Shown piece by piece: positions 43,613 through 53,000 of a stretch of DNA of 64,000 nt. Both the position numbers and the translations under genes were made by a program. The DNA comes from Kribbella sp. VKM Ac-2569. Lineage in GTDB: Bacteria > Actinomycetota > Actinomycetes > Propionibacteriales > Kribbellaceae. The notes under the pieces were generated by a model. That model searched no databases and was not told where the DNA came from. It saw only the letters and a program-made list of their open reading frames with translations. Each line of letters opens with the position of its first letter. Position 1 is the first letter of the stretch. The stretch is from the NCBI RefSeq assembly GCF_004216905.1, contig NZ_SGXJ01000001.1:248001-312000 (forward strand), given 5' to 3'.

Positions 43613-44669
43613 CGACCTCGGCCGCGGCAGCGTCGGCCGGCTGGTCAAGGGTCGGGCCGATGCCCATCTTCTCCTTGATCTTCTTCTCCAGCTCGTTGGC
43701 CAGATCGGGGTTGTCGCGCAGGAAGTTCCGCGCGTTCTCCCGGCCCTGGCCGAGTTGGTCGCTCTCGTACGTGAACCAGGCGCCGGCCTTGCGGACGAAG
43801 CCCTGATCCACGCCGAGGTCGAGCAGGCTGCCCTCACGGCTGATGCCCTGGCCGTAGATGATGTCGAACTCCGCCTGCTTGAACGGCGGGGCCACCTTGT
43901 TCTTCACGACCTTGACGCGGGTCCGGTTACCGACGACGTCGGTGCCGTCCTTCAGCGACTCGATCCGGCGCACGTCCAGCCGCACCGACGCGTAGAACTT
44001 CAGCGCCTTACCACCGGTCGTCGTCTCCGGGGAGCCGAACATGACGCCGATCTTCTCGCGCAGCTGGTTGATGAAGATCGCGGTCGTGTTCGTCCCGCTG
44101 ACCGCGCCGGTCATCTTCCGCAGCGCCTGGCTCATCAGCCGGGCCTGCAGACCGACGTGGCTGTCCCCCATCTCACCCTCGATCTCGGCCCGGGGCACCA
44201 GCGCGGCCACCGAGTCGATCACGACGATGTCGATCGCGCCGGAGCGCACCAGCATGTCGGCGATCTCCAGGGCCTGCTCACCGGAGTCGGGCTGCGAGAC
44301 CAGCAGCGCGTCGGTGTCGACACCCAGCTTCCGCGCGTACTCCGGGTCGAGCGCGTGCTCCGCGTCGATGAAGGCCGCGATCCCGCCGGCCCGCTGAGCG
44401 TTCGCGACCGCGTGCAGCGCGACCGTCGTCTTACCGGAGGATTCCGGACCGTAGATCTCCACCACCCGGCCGCGCGGCAGACCGCCGATCCCGAGCGCGA
44501 TGTCGAGCGCGATCGACCCGGTCGGGATGACCTCGATCGGGGGCCGGTTCTGCTCGCCCAGCCGCATCACCGATCCCTTGCCGCACTGTCGCTCGATCTG
44601 CGTCAGCGCGGTCGCAAGCGCCTTCTCGCGATCGGCCGCCGCGCGCTCCGCACTCGCTACACCCGCCAT
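43599..44669 (-). CDS. recA: recombinase A
   Basis: The protein has 356 residues: Walker [17 protein letters not shown], Walker [18 protein letters not shown] loops L1 ([19 protein letters not shown]) and L2, acidic C-terminus [10 protein letters not shown]. Drives strand exchange and LexA self-cleavage. No intein. It starts at ATG 44669, 160 bp downstream of an SOS promoter. Confidence 0.98.
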   Translation of the reverse strand: MAGVASAERAAADREKALATALTQIERQCGKGSVMRLGEQNRPPIEVIPTGSIALDIALGIGGLPRGRVVEIYGPESSGKTTVALHAVANAQRAGGIAAFIDAEHALDPEYARKLGVDTDALLVSQPDSGEQALEIADMLVRSGAIDIVVIDSVAALVPRAEIEGEMGDSHVGLQARLMSQALRKMTGAVSGTNTTAIFINQLREKIGVMFGSPETTTGGKALKFYASVRLDVRRIESLKDGTDVVGNRTRVKVVKNKVAPPFKQAEFDIIYGQGISREGSLLDLGVDQGFVRKAGAWFTYESDQLGQGRENARNFLRDNPDLANELEKKIKEKMGIGPTLDQPADAAAAEVDVDF

Positions 44670-44828
44670 GTGACTGCCACCTGACCCATCTGATAATCCG
44701 GGGCCGCCGCCGGCCACCCGAAGGAACTTTGTTGTCGCCAGAGAAGGTATTCGTTGCCGCCGACAGTTTTCGCCGCGACTTCGAATCTGTGGACAACTCG
44801 GCCGTCCAAACCACCTTCCGAGCACCAA

Positions 44829-44857
44829 AGTATCCCGAACACGTGTTCGAATCACAA
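44829..44857 (-). promoter_or_regulatory. recA promoter with LexA (SOS) box in the spacer
   Basis: On the minus strand: TTGTGA (44857-44852), exactly 17 nt, then GATACT (44834-44829). The spacer contains CGAACACGTGTTCG (44836-44849), a perfect match to the actinobacterial SOS box GAAC-N4-GTTC. LexA bound here would cover the core promoter. Confidence 0.9.
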
Positions 44858-44898
44858 CTGACACGCCGAAGGCTGTTCCGGCAGCCATCCTGACCCAG

Positions 44899-45711
44899 AT
44901 GATCCCTACCCTTGCGGACGTGACCGACCGTCCCGACGTACCCGACTCCGCCGTGGTCCTCGCGATCAGCCGGGTCGAATTCGGTATCGACATCGTGCTC
45001 GACGCGCTGCGCTCGCAGGACCCGTTCGGCATCCGCACCGTCCTGGCCGAGTACTCCGCTCAGGAGAAGCCCAACCTCGCCGAGAAGGGTCTGATCCTCG
45101 CGATCGACCGGCTGCTGCAGATGAAGGTGCCCGGCCACGAGGAATGGCCGACCCTCCCGCTGGCCAAGCGCTGCGACTGGTGGGTCGAGCGCCTCGGCGG
45201 GTTCGCCGCGGTCGTCGCCGGTCTCCCCCGGCTCAGCGGCGCGGCGGCGGACCGGCTGCCGATGAAGGACACCCTCGGCGCGGCTGTGCAGGCGATGGTG
45301 ATCGGCGCGGTCTGCCGCGAGTACGGCGTGGACGCGCACGCGGACCGTACGTCGATCATCATCCGGGTACTCACCGATCGCCCGATCACGCCGGACGAGG
45401 TCCTCAAGTACGACGACCCGGAGATCGCCGGCAAGGACGTCTCCGAGCAACTGGGCCTCGACGAGGTCTCGGCGGACATGGGGTTGCGCAAGGGCGTCCG
45501 GCTGGTCTGGCGACTGAGCAAGCTGTTCGGCGGCCTCAGCGAGGTGTTCGAGGAACGCCCGCGCGGCAGCCTGGGTGCCCGGTTCGTCGGGAAGCTCCCT
45601 GGCGTCGGCGTGGTCGGCGGCTTCTTCGACGAGCGCAAGGGCATCAAGAAGGCGGCGTACGAGGCGGCGGATCTGCTCACCACCAGCGCGTTCCGGGTCA
45701 AGCCGGTGTAA
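44899..45711 (+). CDS. unidentified protein, weakly EcsC-like
   Basis: The protein has 270 residues and is not confidently recognised. The middle ([20 protein letters not shown]) and the end ([21 protein letters not shown]) loosely recall EcsC-family proteins. No signal peptide. It is divergent from recA across the SOS promoter and so could share its control region. Confidence 0.6.
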   Translation: MIPTLADVTDRPDVPDSAVVLAISRVEFGIDIVLDALRSQDPFGIRTVLAEYSAQEKPNLAEKGLILAIDRLLQMKVPGHEEWPTLPLAKRCDWWVERLGGFAAVVAGLPRLSGAAADRLPMKDTLGAAVQAMVIGAVCREYGVDAHADRTSIIIRVLTDRPITPDEVLKYDDPEIAGKDVSEQLGLDEVSADMGLRKGVRLVWRLSKLFGGLSEVFEERPRGSLGARFVGKLPGVGVVGGFFDERKGIKKAAYEAADLLTTSAFRVKPV

Positions 45712-45752
45712 AGGGCTGGGACCTGCGACCGCAGTACTGGGATGATCTCCGC

Positions 45753-46319
45753 ATGACTGGGATCGTCATCGCGCGGCCGGACGACACCTGGCCCGCGCAG
45801 TACCAGAAGACCGCGCAGGTGATCGGCGGACTGCTCGGCGAGTTGGCCCAGCGGATCGACCACGTCGGCTCCACCTCGGTACCCGGCCTGCCGGCCAAGG
45901 ACATCCTCGACATCCAAGTGACCGTCGGTACAGAACCGGACCTGGACGACGTCGCCGAGCGCATGGCTGCCGCGGACTGGGAGCTCCGCCCGCCGCGGCG
46001 CGACCACCCCGTGCCGGGTCTGCCCGCGGACGACATCCAGTGGGTGAAGCGGATGCTGGTCGAGCCGATGTACCGGCGCCGCGTGAACCTGCACATCCGC
46101 GTGGCAGGGCGGGCCAACCAGCGATACGCGCTGCTGTTCCGCGACTACCTGCGCAGTCATCCGGAAACGGCACGGGCGTACGCCGTGTTCAAGCAGCACG
46201 CGGCTGCGCTCAAGCTCGAGATCGGCGACTACAGCGACCTGAAGGACCCGGTCTGCGACCTCATCTATCTACCGGCCGAAGAATGGGCCGCCCGCACCGG
46301 CTGGACACCTGAGAACTGA
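45753..46319 (+). CDS. GrpB/UPF0157-family protein (nucleotidyltransferase fold)
   Basis: The protein has 188 residues with RIDHVGSTSVPGLPAKDILD, the GS-type nucleotidyltransferase core of the GrpB family, also found fused to dephospho-CoA kinase. The strand YRRRVNLHIRVAG follows. GATGAT stands 6 nt before the ATG. Activity unproven. Confidence 0.88.
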   Translation: MTGIVIARPDDTWPAQYQKTAQVIGGLLGELAQRIDHVGSTSVPGLPAKDILDIQVTVGTEPDLDDVAERMAAADWELRPPRRDHPVPGLPADDIQWVKRMLVEPMYRRRVNLHIRVAGRANQRYALLFRDYLRSHPETARAYAVFKQHAAALKLEIGDYSDLKDPVCDLIYLPAEEWAARTGWTPEN

Positions 46320-46474
46320 ACCAGTGACCGTGCAGGCTGGAGACGCACGGTGAGCGCAGCACTACCGAGTGGTCGTTGACCAGGTCTGACGCAGCCACCA
46401 CGCTGGTTCCGGGGGCGTCGTGATCGGTCCGGCGAGCGGACGGGACGGATGTCTCTCCAGGGGGCGTGGTTCGG

Positions 46475-48589
46475 GTGCGCGGAGTGGGACGACTCGCGGC
46501 GTTGCCGTGCGGCAAGGTGTCGAAATGGATCGTGCTGGCGCTGTGGATCGTCGCAATAGGGGTGTCCTTCAGTCCGGCGGGCAAGCTGACCGGTGCGCAG
46601 GAGAACGACGCTGTCTCGTGGCTGCCCGGTAATGCCGAGTCCACCGAGGTCTTGAAGGCGACCGCACAGTTCTCGTCCCCGGACGAGATTCCGGCTGTGC
46701 TGGTGTACGAACGCTCGTCCGGTATCACTCCCGCTGACCAGCAAGCGGTCGCCCGACAGGTGACGCAGTACGGCGACCTGCAGGACGTCGACCGTGACGT
46801 CGTCGGGCCGATCCCGTCGGAGGATCGCAAGGCACTCCAGGTGCTTGTACCGATCAACGCCGGCTCTGGAGGCTGGGAGACCATCGGTGCGCGTGCCGAC
46901 GACATCAGGCGGATCGCGGCGGACCGGCCGGACGGACTGTCCTTCCACGTGACCGGACCGGGCGGATTCGCCGCCGACTCGCAAGAGGCCTTCGCAGGTA
47001 TCGACGGCAAACTCCTGTACTCCGCTGCAGCCGTAGTGATCGTCATCCTCCTGCTCACCTACCGGAGCCCTGTGTTGTGGCTGCTGCCAGTCCTCTCCGC
47101 AGGTGTCGCACTCTTTGCGGCACAGGCCGTCATCTACGTCTTGGCGACCCGAGCGGACCTGACCGTCAACGCCCAGAGCGCAGGCATCCTGACAGTCCTT
47201 GTGTTCGGCGCGGGGACGGACTATGCCCTGCTACTGATAGCGCGCTACCGCGAGGAACTCAGGAAGCATCAGGACAGGCATGAGGCGATGGCATTCGCTC
47301 TGCACCGGTCCGGTCCGGCGATCTTCGCATCAGGATCCACAGTGGTAGCAGGCATGCTCTGTCTGCTGTTCGCCTCGATGAACTCCACCCGCGGGCTCGG
47401 TCCGGTCGCAGCAGTCGGCATTGTGATCGCCCTGCTCGCCATGCTGACCTTGCTGCCCGCACTGCTCGTCATCTGTGGTCGTTGGGTGTTCTGGCCGCTC
47501 CGTCCGACGTACGGATCGGATGACCACACCGAGAGGAGCGTGTGGGGTCGCATCGGCCGACGGATCGCCGTACGGCCGCGGCTGACCTGGATCACCACGT
47601 CGGTGCTCCTGGGCATCGCCGCCCTCGGCATGTTGACACTCAACGCCAACGGCCTGACCAACGAAGAGTCCTTCGTCGGTACGCCGGACTCCGTCGTCGG
47701 AGAGAAGATCGTGGCCGCCCACTTCCCGGCCGGCGCGGGCAACCCACTGGTCGTGGTGAGCAAGGCCGACAAGGCCGCGGAGGTCCGTACGGCGATGTCC
47801 TCGACGCAAGGCATCGCGGCGGTGGCGGAGCCGCGGGTGGCCGGAGGACTGGCGTACCTCGAGGGGACCATGACCGACGCGGTGGACACGCAGGCCGCGA
47901 AGGACACCGTCGATCGCGTACGGACGTCCGTCCACGCGGTGCCGGACGCCGACGCACTCGCCGGCGGTGGTGCCGCGATCCTGCTGGACACGCAGCGGGC
48001 ATCCGCTCACGACAACAGGCTGATCATCCCGGTGGTGCTCGCGGTGGTGCTGGCGATCCTCGCACTGTTGCTGCGGGCACTCGTCGCGCCGGTGATGCTG
48101 GTGGCAACCGTCGTACTGTCGTTCGGCGCGGCGCTCGGGATCAGCTCACTGGTGTTCAAGGCACTCGGCTTCGAGGGTGCGGACACGTCGTTGCCGCTGT
48201 TCGTCTTCGTCTTCCTGGTTGCCTTGGGCATCGACTACAACATCTTCCTGATGACGCGCGTGCACGAGGAGGCGAAGACCCAGGGCACCCGGCGCGGGGC
48301 GCTGATCGGGGTGGCCGCGACCGGTGGGGTGATCACGTCGGCCGGACTGGTGCTGGCGGGGACGTTCGCGGTGCTGGCGACGCTGCCGGTGGTGGCTTTC
48401 GCGGAGATCGGCATCGCGGTCGCGCTCGGCGTACTGCTCGACACCATCGTCGTCCGTTCGGTGCTGGTCACGGCGCTGAACCTGGACATCGGCCGGCACC
48501 TGTGGTGGCCGAGCCGGCTGGCCCGTGAGCACGAGCCAGGGCCGGCCGACATCCTGCCTGAAGGTGAGTCGACGCTCACCAGGACCTGA
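46475..48589 (+). CDS. MMPL-family RND transporter
   Basis: The protein has 704 residues and about 12 membrane helices in two halves, each led by a long outer loop. Proton-relay motif GTDYALLLIARYREE in the first half and GIDYNIFLMTRVHEEA in the second, both typical for MMPL/RND proteins that export lipids or drugs. GTG 46475 has GGGGG 10 nt upstream. GTG three codons earlier is an alternative. Confidence 0.92.
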   Translation: MRGVGRLAALPCGKVSKWIVLALWIVAIGVSFSPAGKLTGAQENDAVSWLPGNAESTEVLKATAQFSSPDEIPAVLVYERSSGITPADQQAVARQVTQYGDLQDVDRDVVGPIPSEDRKALQVLVPINAGSGGWETIGARADDIRRIAADRPDGLSFHVTGPGGFAADSQEAFAGIDGKLLYSAAAVVIVILLLTYRSPVLWLLPVLSAGVALFAAQAVIYVLATRADLTVNAQSAGILTVLVFGAGTDYALLLIARYREELRKHQDRHEAMAFALHRSGPAIFASGSTVVAGMLCLLFASMNSTRGLGPVAAVGIVIALLAMLTLLPALLVICGRWVFWPLRPTYGSDDHTERSVWGRIGRRIAVRPRLTWITTSVLLGIAALGMLTLNANGLTNEESFVGTPDSVVGEKIVAAHFPAGAGNPLVVVSKADKAAEVRTAMSSTQGIAAVAEPRVAGGLAYLEGTMTDAVDTQAAKDTVDRVRTSVHAVPDADALAGGGAAILLDTQRASAHDNRLIIPVVLAVVLAILALLLRALVAPVMLVATVVLSFGAALGISSLVFKALGFEGADTSLPLFVFVFLVALGIDYNIFLMTRVHEEAKTQGTRRGALIGVAATGGVITSAGLVLAGTFAVLATLPVVAFAEIGIAVALGVLLDTIVVRSVLVTALNLDIGRHLWWPSRLAREHEPGPADILPEGESTLTRT

Positions 48590-48608
48590 TTGAGTGGCGG
48601 TGGGCCGG

Positions 48609-48803
48609 TCAGCGTTCGCTGGGCGGAAGGTTGAGGTGGGCCCACACGGCTCGCCAGACGAACTTGGCGGCCTCACCGTCGGCCAGGGCCTCGACGACCG
48701 TGCGGCCGCCGAGCTCCTGGACCACCTGGGTCTCTGCCCAGGTCCGTGCATACGCGGGCCCGAGATGGTGATCCATCCGTGCCCAGAATTCCGTCAGTCT
48801 CAT
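48609..48803 (-). CDS. DUF3046 protein
   Basis: The protein has 64 residues and matches the DUF3046 pattern end to end: [20 protein letters not shown], then [20 protein letters not shown]. In mycobacteria this gene is next to recA (Rv2738c). Here it is 4 kb away, with three genes between. The start overlaps the lppM-like stop. Confidence 0.92.
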   Translation of the reverse strand: MRLTEFWARMDHHLGPAYARTWAETQVVQELGGRTVVEALADGEAAKFVWRAVWAHLNLPPSER

Positions 48804-49927
48804 GCCTGCCCGTCATCGTCCTTCGGCGGCGGTCCCCAACCGCCCTGCTGCCCCTGCTGAGGCGCCGACGGACCACCCTGCTGGCCCCACCCACCCTGCT
48901 GCGGCGGCTGCTGACCGTAACCCTGCGGCGGCTGACCAGGCTGCTGACCCTGACCAGGCTGTTGTCCCCAACCACCAGGACCCTGCTGCGGCGGCTGCTG
49001 AGGCTGTCCAGGGTACTGCTGCTGACCAGGCTGACCAGGCTGCTGCCCCTGCGGCGGCTGACCCGGGTACTGTCCCGGCTGACCGCCGTACTGACCAGGC
49101 TGACCAGGCTGCCCTGGCTGACCGCCGTACTGACCGGGCTGCCCCGGGTACTGCCCACCGGGACCCTGCTGGCCGTACTGCTGCTGCCCGAACCCAGACT
49201 GCCCCGGGTACTGCCCCGGGCCGCCGTACTGACCCGGCTGGCCCGGGTACTGCCCCGGGAACTGCTGGCCGTAGCCCTGCGGACCCTGATTCTTGCGGCT
49301 ACGCAGGACAAAGAACACCACCGCGGCGATCGCCAGCAGCACGAGCACGATGATCAGGATCAGCGCCCACATCGGGAACCCGCCACCGGCCTCGGAGGTC
49401 AGCGAGATCTTCCCCAGCTTGTCGAGGCTGTCGTACGTCGCCGTACGGCCGCTGACCTTGGCGCCGCTGTCGTGCTCGAGGATCTTGCCCGGCATGGTGA
49501 TCTTGAAGTTCACCTCCGGCTGGCTACCGCCGGACGGCAGGTTGCTGCTCAGGTCACCGGCCTTGACAGCCACCTTGACCTTGTCGCCGTCCTTGCTGAA
49601 GCCGACGCCGTCGCCGCTCGAGCTGCCCATCTTGTCGAACGGCACGTTCTCGAACGTGCAGTTGGAGCCGACGTACTTGTCGTCCTCGTACGACTTGCAG
49701 GTGACGCCCTGGGTGGCCGACTCCTTGATGCCGCTCTCGATCTGCTGGCGGATCTTGTCGAGGGACTGGCCGCTGGACTGCAGCAGCTGCTTGTCCACCC
49801 CGATCTTCATGTTCCCCGAGACCGTCTCGTTCGACCCGACCTTCAGGTCGGCGTCGAGCTTGACGCACCCGGTCAGCCCGACCAGGCAGGCCACGACGAC
49901 GAGGGCTGCACGTACGCGGTTCATCAT
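48800..49927 (-). CDS. LppM-domain lipoprotein with Gln/Pro/Gly-rich tail
   Basis: The protein has 375 residues. Signal with lipobox LTGC (Cys21), an LppM-type extracellular domain to about 185, a membrane helix ([20 protein letters not shown]), then about 160 residues rich in PGQ, GQYPGQ and QQ units, presumably cytoplasmic. Tandem ATGs at 49927/49924. It is the first gene of a pair with DUF3046. LppM proteins in mycobacteria affect surface lipids and host interaction. Confidence 0.85.
   Translation of the reverse strand: MMNRVRAALVVVACLVGLTGCVKLDADLKVGSNETVSGNMKIGVDKQLLQSSGQSLDKIRQQIESGIKESATQGVTCKSYEDDKYVGSNCTFENVPFDKMGSSSGDGVGFSKDGDKVKVAVKAGDLSSNLPSGGSQPEVNFKITMPGKILEHDSGAKVSGRTATYDSLDKLGKISLTSEAGGGFPMWALILIIVLVLLAIAAVVFFVLRSRKNQGPQGYGQQFPGQYPGQPGQYGGPGQYPGQSGFGQQQYGQQGPGGQYPGQPGQYGGQPGQPGQPGQYGGQPGQYPGQPPQGQQPGQPGQQQYPGQPQQPPQQGPGGWGQQPGQGQQPGQPPQGYGQQPPQQGGWGQQGGPSAPQQGQQGGWGPPPKDDDGQA
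48830..49295 (-). repeat. coding Gln/Pro/Gly repeat tract
   Basis: Many degenerate copies of a 9-15 bp unit encoding PGQ/GQYPGQ/GQQ lie within the lipoprotein tail. Copy number is likely to vary between strains. Confidence 0.75.
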
Positions 49928-50036
49928 GCCGCCGATCATTCCAGACGAAGGGGACAACCGGCGCACCGGACGGAAAGCGCCTGCTCACGGTGGGCGACCG
50001 GGCGGTCCGTGAAAACTGTCGGCGGGACCCGGCAAG

Positions 50037-53000
50037 ATGGTCAGCGTGAAGAAGACCAGCGCGTTGAGCCGGTTCTCGCCCGCGACCCGGGCGTGGTTCG
50101 GCGACGTCTTCGAGGCGGCCACCCCGGCCCAGCTCGAGGCGTGGGACGCCATCACCGCGGGCCGGGACGCGCTGGTGGTCGCCCCGACCGGCTCCGGGAA
50201 GACGCTGGCAGCCTTCCTGTGGGCCCTGGACAAGCTGGCCACGACACCGCCGCCGGACGATCCGAAGTTGCGCTGCCGGGTGCTCTACGTGTCACCGCTG
50301 AAGGCGCTCGCCGTCGACGTCGAGCGCAACCTTCGCGCGCCGTTGATCGGCATCCGCGAGACCGCCCGCCGGCTCGGTGAGGCGCCGATCGATGTCGAGG
50401 TCGCGGTGCGCTCGGGCGACACCCCGGCCAACGAGCGGCGACGGTTCGCCACGCGGCCGTCCGACGTACTGATCACGACGCCGGAGTCCCTGTTCCTGTT
50501 GCTGACCTCGCAAGGCCGGGAGTCGCTGCGCGGTGTCGAGACCGTCATCATCGACGAGGTGCACGCGGTCGCCGGGACCAAGCGGGGCGCGCATCTCGCG
50601 CTGACCCTCGAGCGGCTGGACACACTGCTGCCGCAGCCGGCGCAGCGCATCGGTCTGTCGGCGACGGTGCGACCGGTGGAGGAGGTCGCGCGGTTCCTCG
50701 GCGGTGAGCGGCCGGTGACGGTCGTGCAGCCCAAGTTCACGAAGCAGTGGGATCTGAGCGTCGTCGTACCGGTCGAGGACATGGCCGAGCTGGCCGCGAC
50801 CGAGGTGGAGACTTCGGGGTCCGCGGCCGGTCCTCAGCAGCATGCTTCGATCTGGCCGCATGTCGAGGAGCACGTCTTCGACCTGATCAGTCAGCACAGT
50901 TCGACGATCGTCTTTTCGAACTCGCGCCGCCTCGCCGAGCGACTGACCGCCCGGCTGAACGAGATCGCGGCCGAGCGCGCCGAGCTGGAGCTGCCGGAGC
51001 TCGGCTCGCCTGCGCAGCTGATGGCGCAGTCGGGCGGATCGCTCGCGGCTCCGCCGTTGATCGCGCGGGCCCACCACGGCTCGGTCAGCAAGGAGCAGCG
51101 GGCACTGATCGAAGCGGATCTGAAATCCGGTCGGCTGCCGTGCGTCGTGGCGACGAGCAGCCTCGAGCTCGGCATCGACATGGGCGCCGTGGATCTCGTC
51201 ATCCAGGTCGAGGCGCCGCCGTCCGTTGCCAGCGGACTGCAGCGCGTCGGTCGTGCGGGTCACCAGGTGGGAGCGGTGTCGCGCGGCGTGCTGTTTCCCA
51301 AGTTCCGCGGCGATCTGATCGACACCGCCGTCGTCGTGCAGCGGATGCGCGACGGCCTCATCGAGAGCCTGCACATCCCGGCCAACCCGCTGGACGTCCT
51401 TGCGCAGCAGATCGTGTCGATCGTGGCCCTCGACTCCGTCGACGTCGACGAGCTCTTTTCCCTGGTACGCCGCTGCGCGCCGTTCGCGACCCTGCCGAGA
51501 TCGGCGTACGACGGGGTGCTCGACATGCTGTCCGGTCGGTACCCGTCGGACGAGTTCGCGGAGCTCCGGCCGCGGATCGTGTTCGACCGGGTCAGCGGTG
51601 AGATCTCCGGCCGCCCGGGCGCGCAGCGGCTCGCGGTGACGAGCGGCGGGACGATTCCGGACCGCGGGCTGTTCGGCGTGTTCCTGGTCGGCGAGTCGAC
51701 GAACCACCGGGTCGGCGAGCTCGACGAGGAGATGGTGTACGAGTCGCGCGTCGGCGACGTGTTCACCCTCGGCGCGTCGAGCTGGCGGATCGAGGACATC
51801 ACGCACGACCGCGTGCTCGTCTCCCCCGCGCCCGGCCAGCCGGGCAGACTGCCGTTCTGGAAGGGCGATGCGGTCGGGCGGCCGGCTGAGCTCGGCGCGG
51901 CGACCGGCGCGTTCGTCCGCAAGATGGCGTCGTTGCCTGCGGCCAAGGCGATCGAGCGCGCGCGGACCGCGGGTCTGGACGAGTACGCCGCGAACAACCT
52001 CGTCTCGTATCTCGCGGAGCAGCGCGACGCGACCAGCCGAGTGCCCGACGACGTGACGATCGTGGTCGAGCGGTTCCGTGACGAGCTCGGCGACTGGCGG
52101 GTATGCGTGCACTCGCCGTACGGCGGTCAGGTGCACGGCCCGTGGGCGCTGGCGATCGCGGCGCGGCTCCGGGACCGTTACGGGATGGACGCGCAGTCGG
52201 TGTCCGGCGACGACGGGATCGTGCTGCGCCTGCCGGAGACGGACGAGCCGCCGCCGGGCGCGGATCTGGTGCTGTTCGATCCGGCGGACATCGAGGATCT
52301 GGTGACCACCGAGGTTGGTGGGTCGGCGTTGTTCGCGGCGCGGTTCCGGGAGTGCGCGGCGCGGGCCTTGCTGCTGCCACGACGCAACCCGGGACGACGG
52401 TCACCGCTGTGGCAGCAGCGGCAGCGTGCCTCGCAGTTGCTGAGTGTCGCGAGCAAGTTCGGGTCGTTCCCGATCGTGCTCGAGACACTGCGCGAAGTCT
52501 TGCAGGATGTCTACGACCTTCCTGCGTTGAAGGATCTGCTGACCGGTATCAGTGAGCGCCGGATCTCGGTCGTCGAGGTGGAGACGTCCGAGGCGTCGCC
52601 GTTCGCGAAGTCGTTGCTGTTCGGCTATGTGGGCGCCTTCATGTACGAGGGCGACAGTCCGCTCGCCGAGAAGCGTGCTGCCGCATTGTCGCTGGATCAG
52701 AGCTTGCTGGCCGAGTTGCTCGGGCGGACCGAGCTTCGTGAGTTGCTCGACGCCGAGGTCGTACTGCGGACCGAGGCCGAGTTGCAACGCCTCGCCGAGG
52801 ATCGCCGAGCGCGTGATGCGGAAGGGTTGTTCGACGTATTGCGAATCATCGGTCCGCTGTCGTTGCCGGAGGCAACCCAGCGGTCCGTCGACGGTTCGGA
52901 TGCGGAGTCCTGGCTGACGTCGCTCGCGGCCGCGCGCCGCGTCGTACGGGTGCGGATCGCGGGTGAGCATCGCTGGGCGGTCGTCGAGGATGTGGCTCGG

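Noticed and set aside
44657..44842. 61-codon open frame between recA and its promoter
   Set aside because: It is the recA leader. No ribosome site or domain, and it covers the promoter downstream part only by chance.
48830..49295. Direct repeats that might be a CRISPR array
   Set aside because: Units are degenerate, have no unique spacers and keep the reading frame of the lipoprotein tail.
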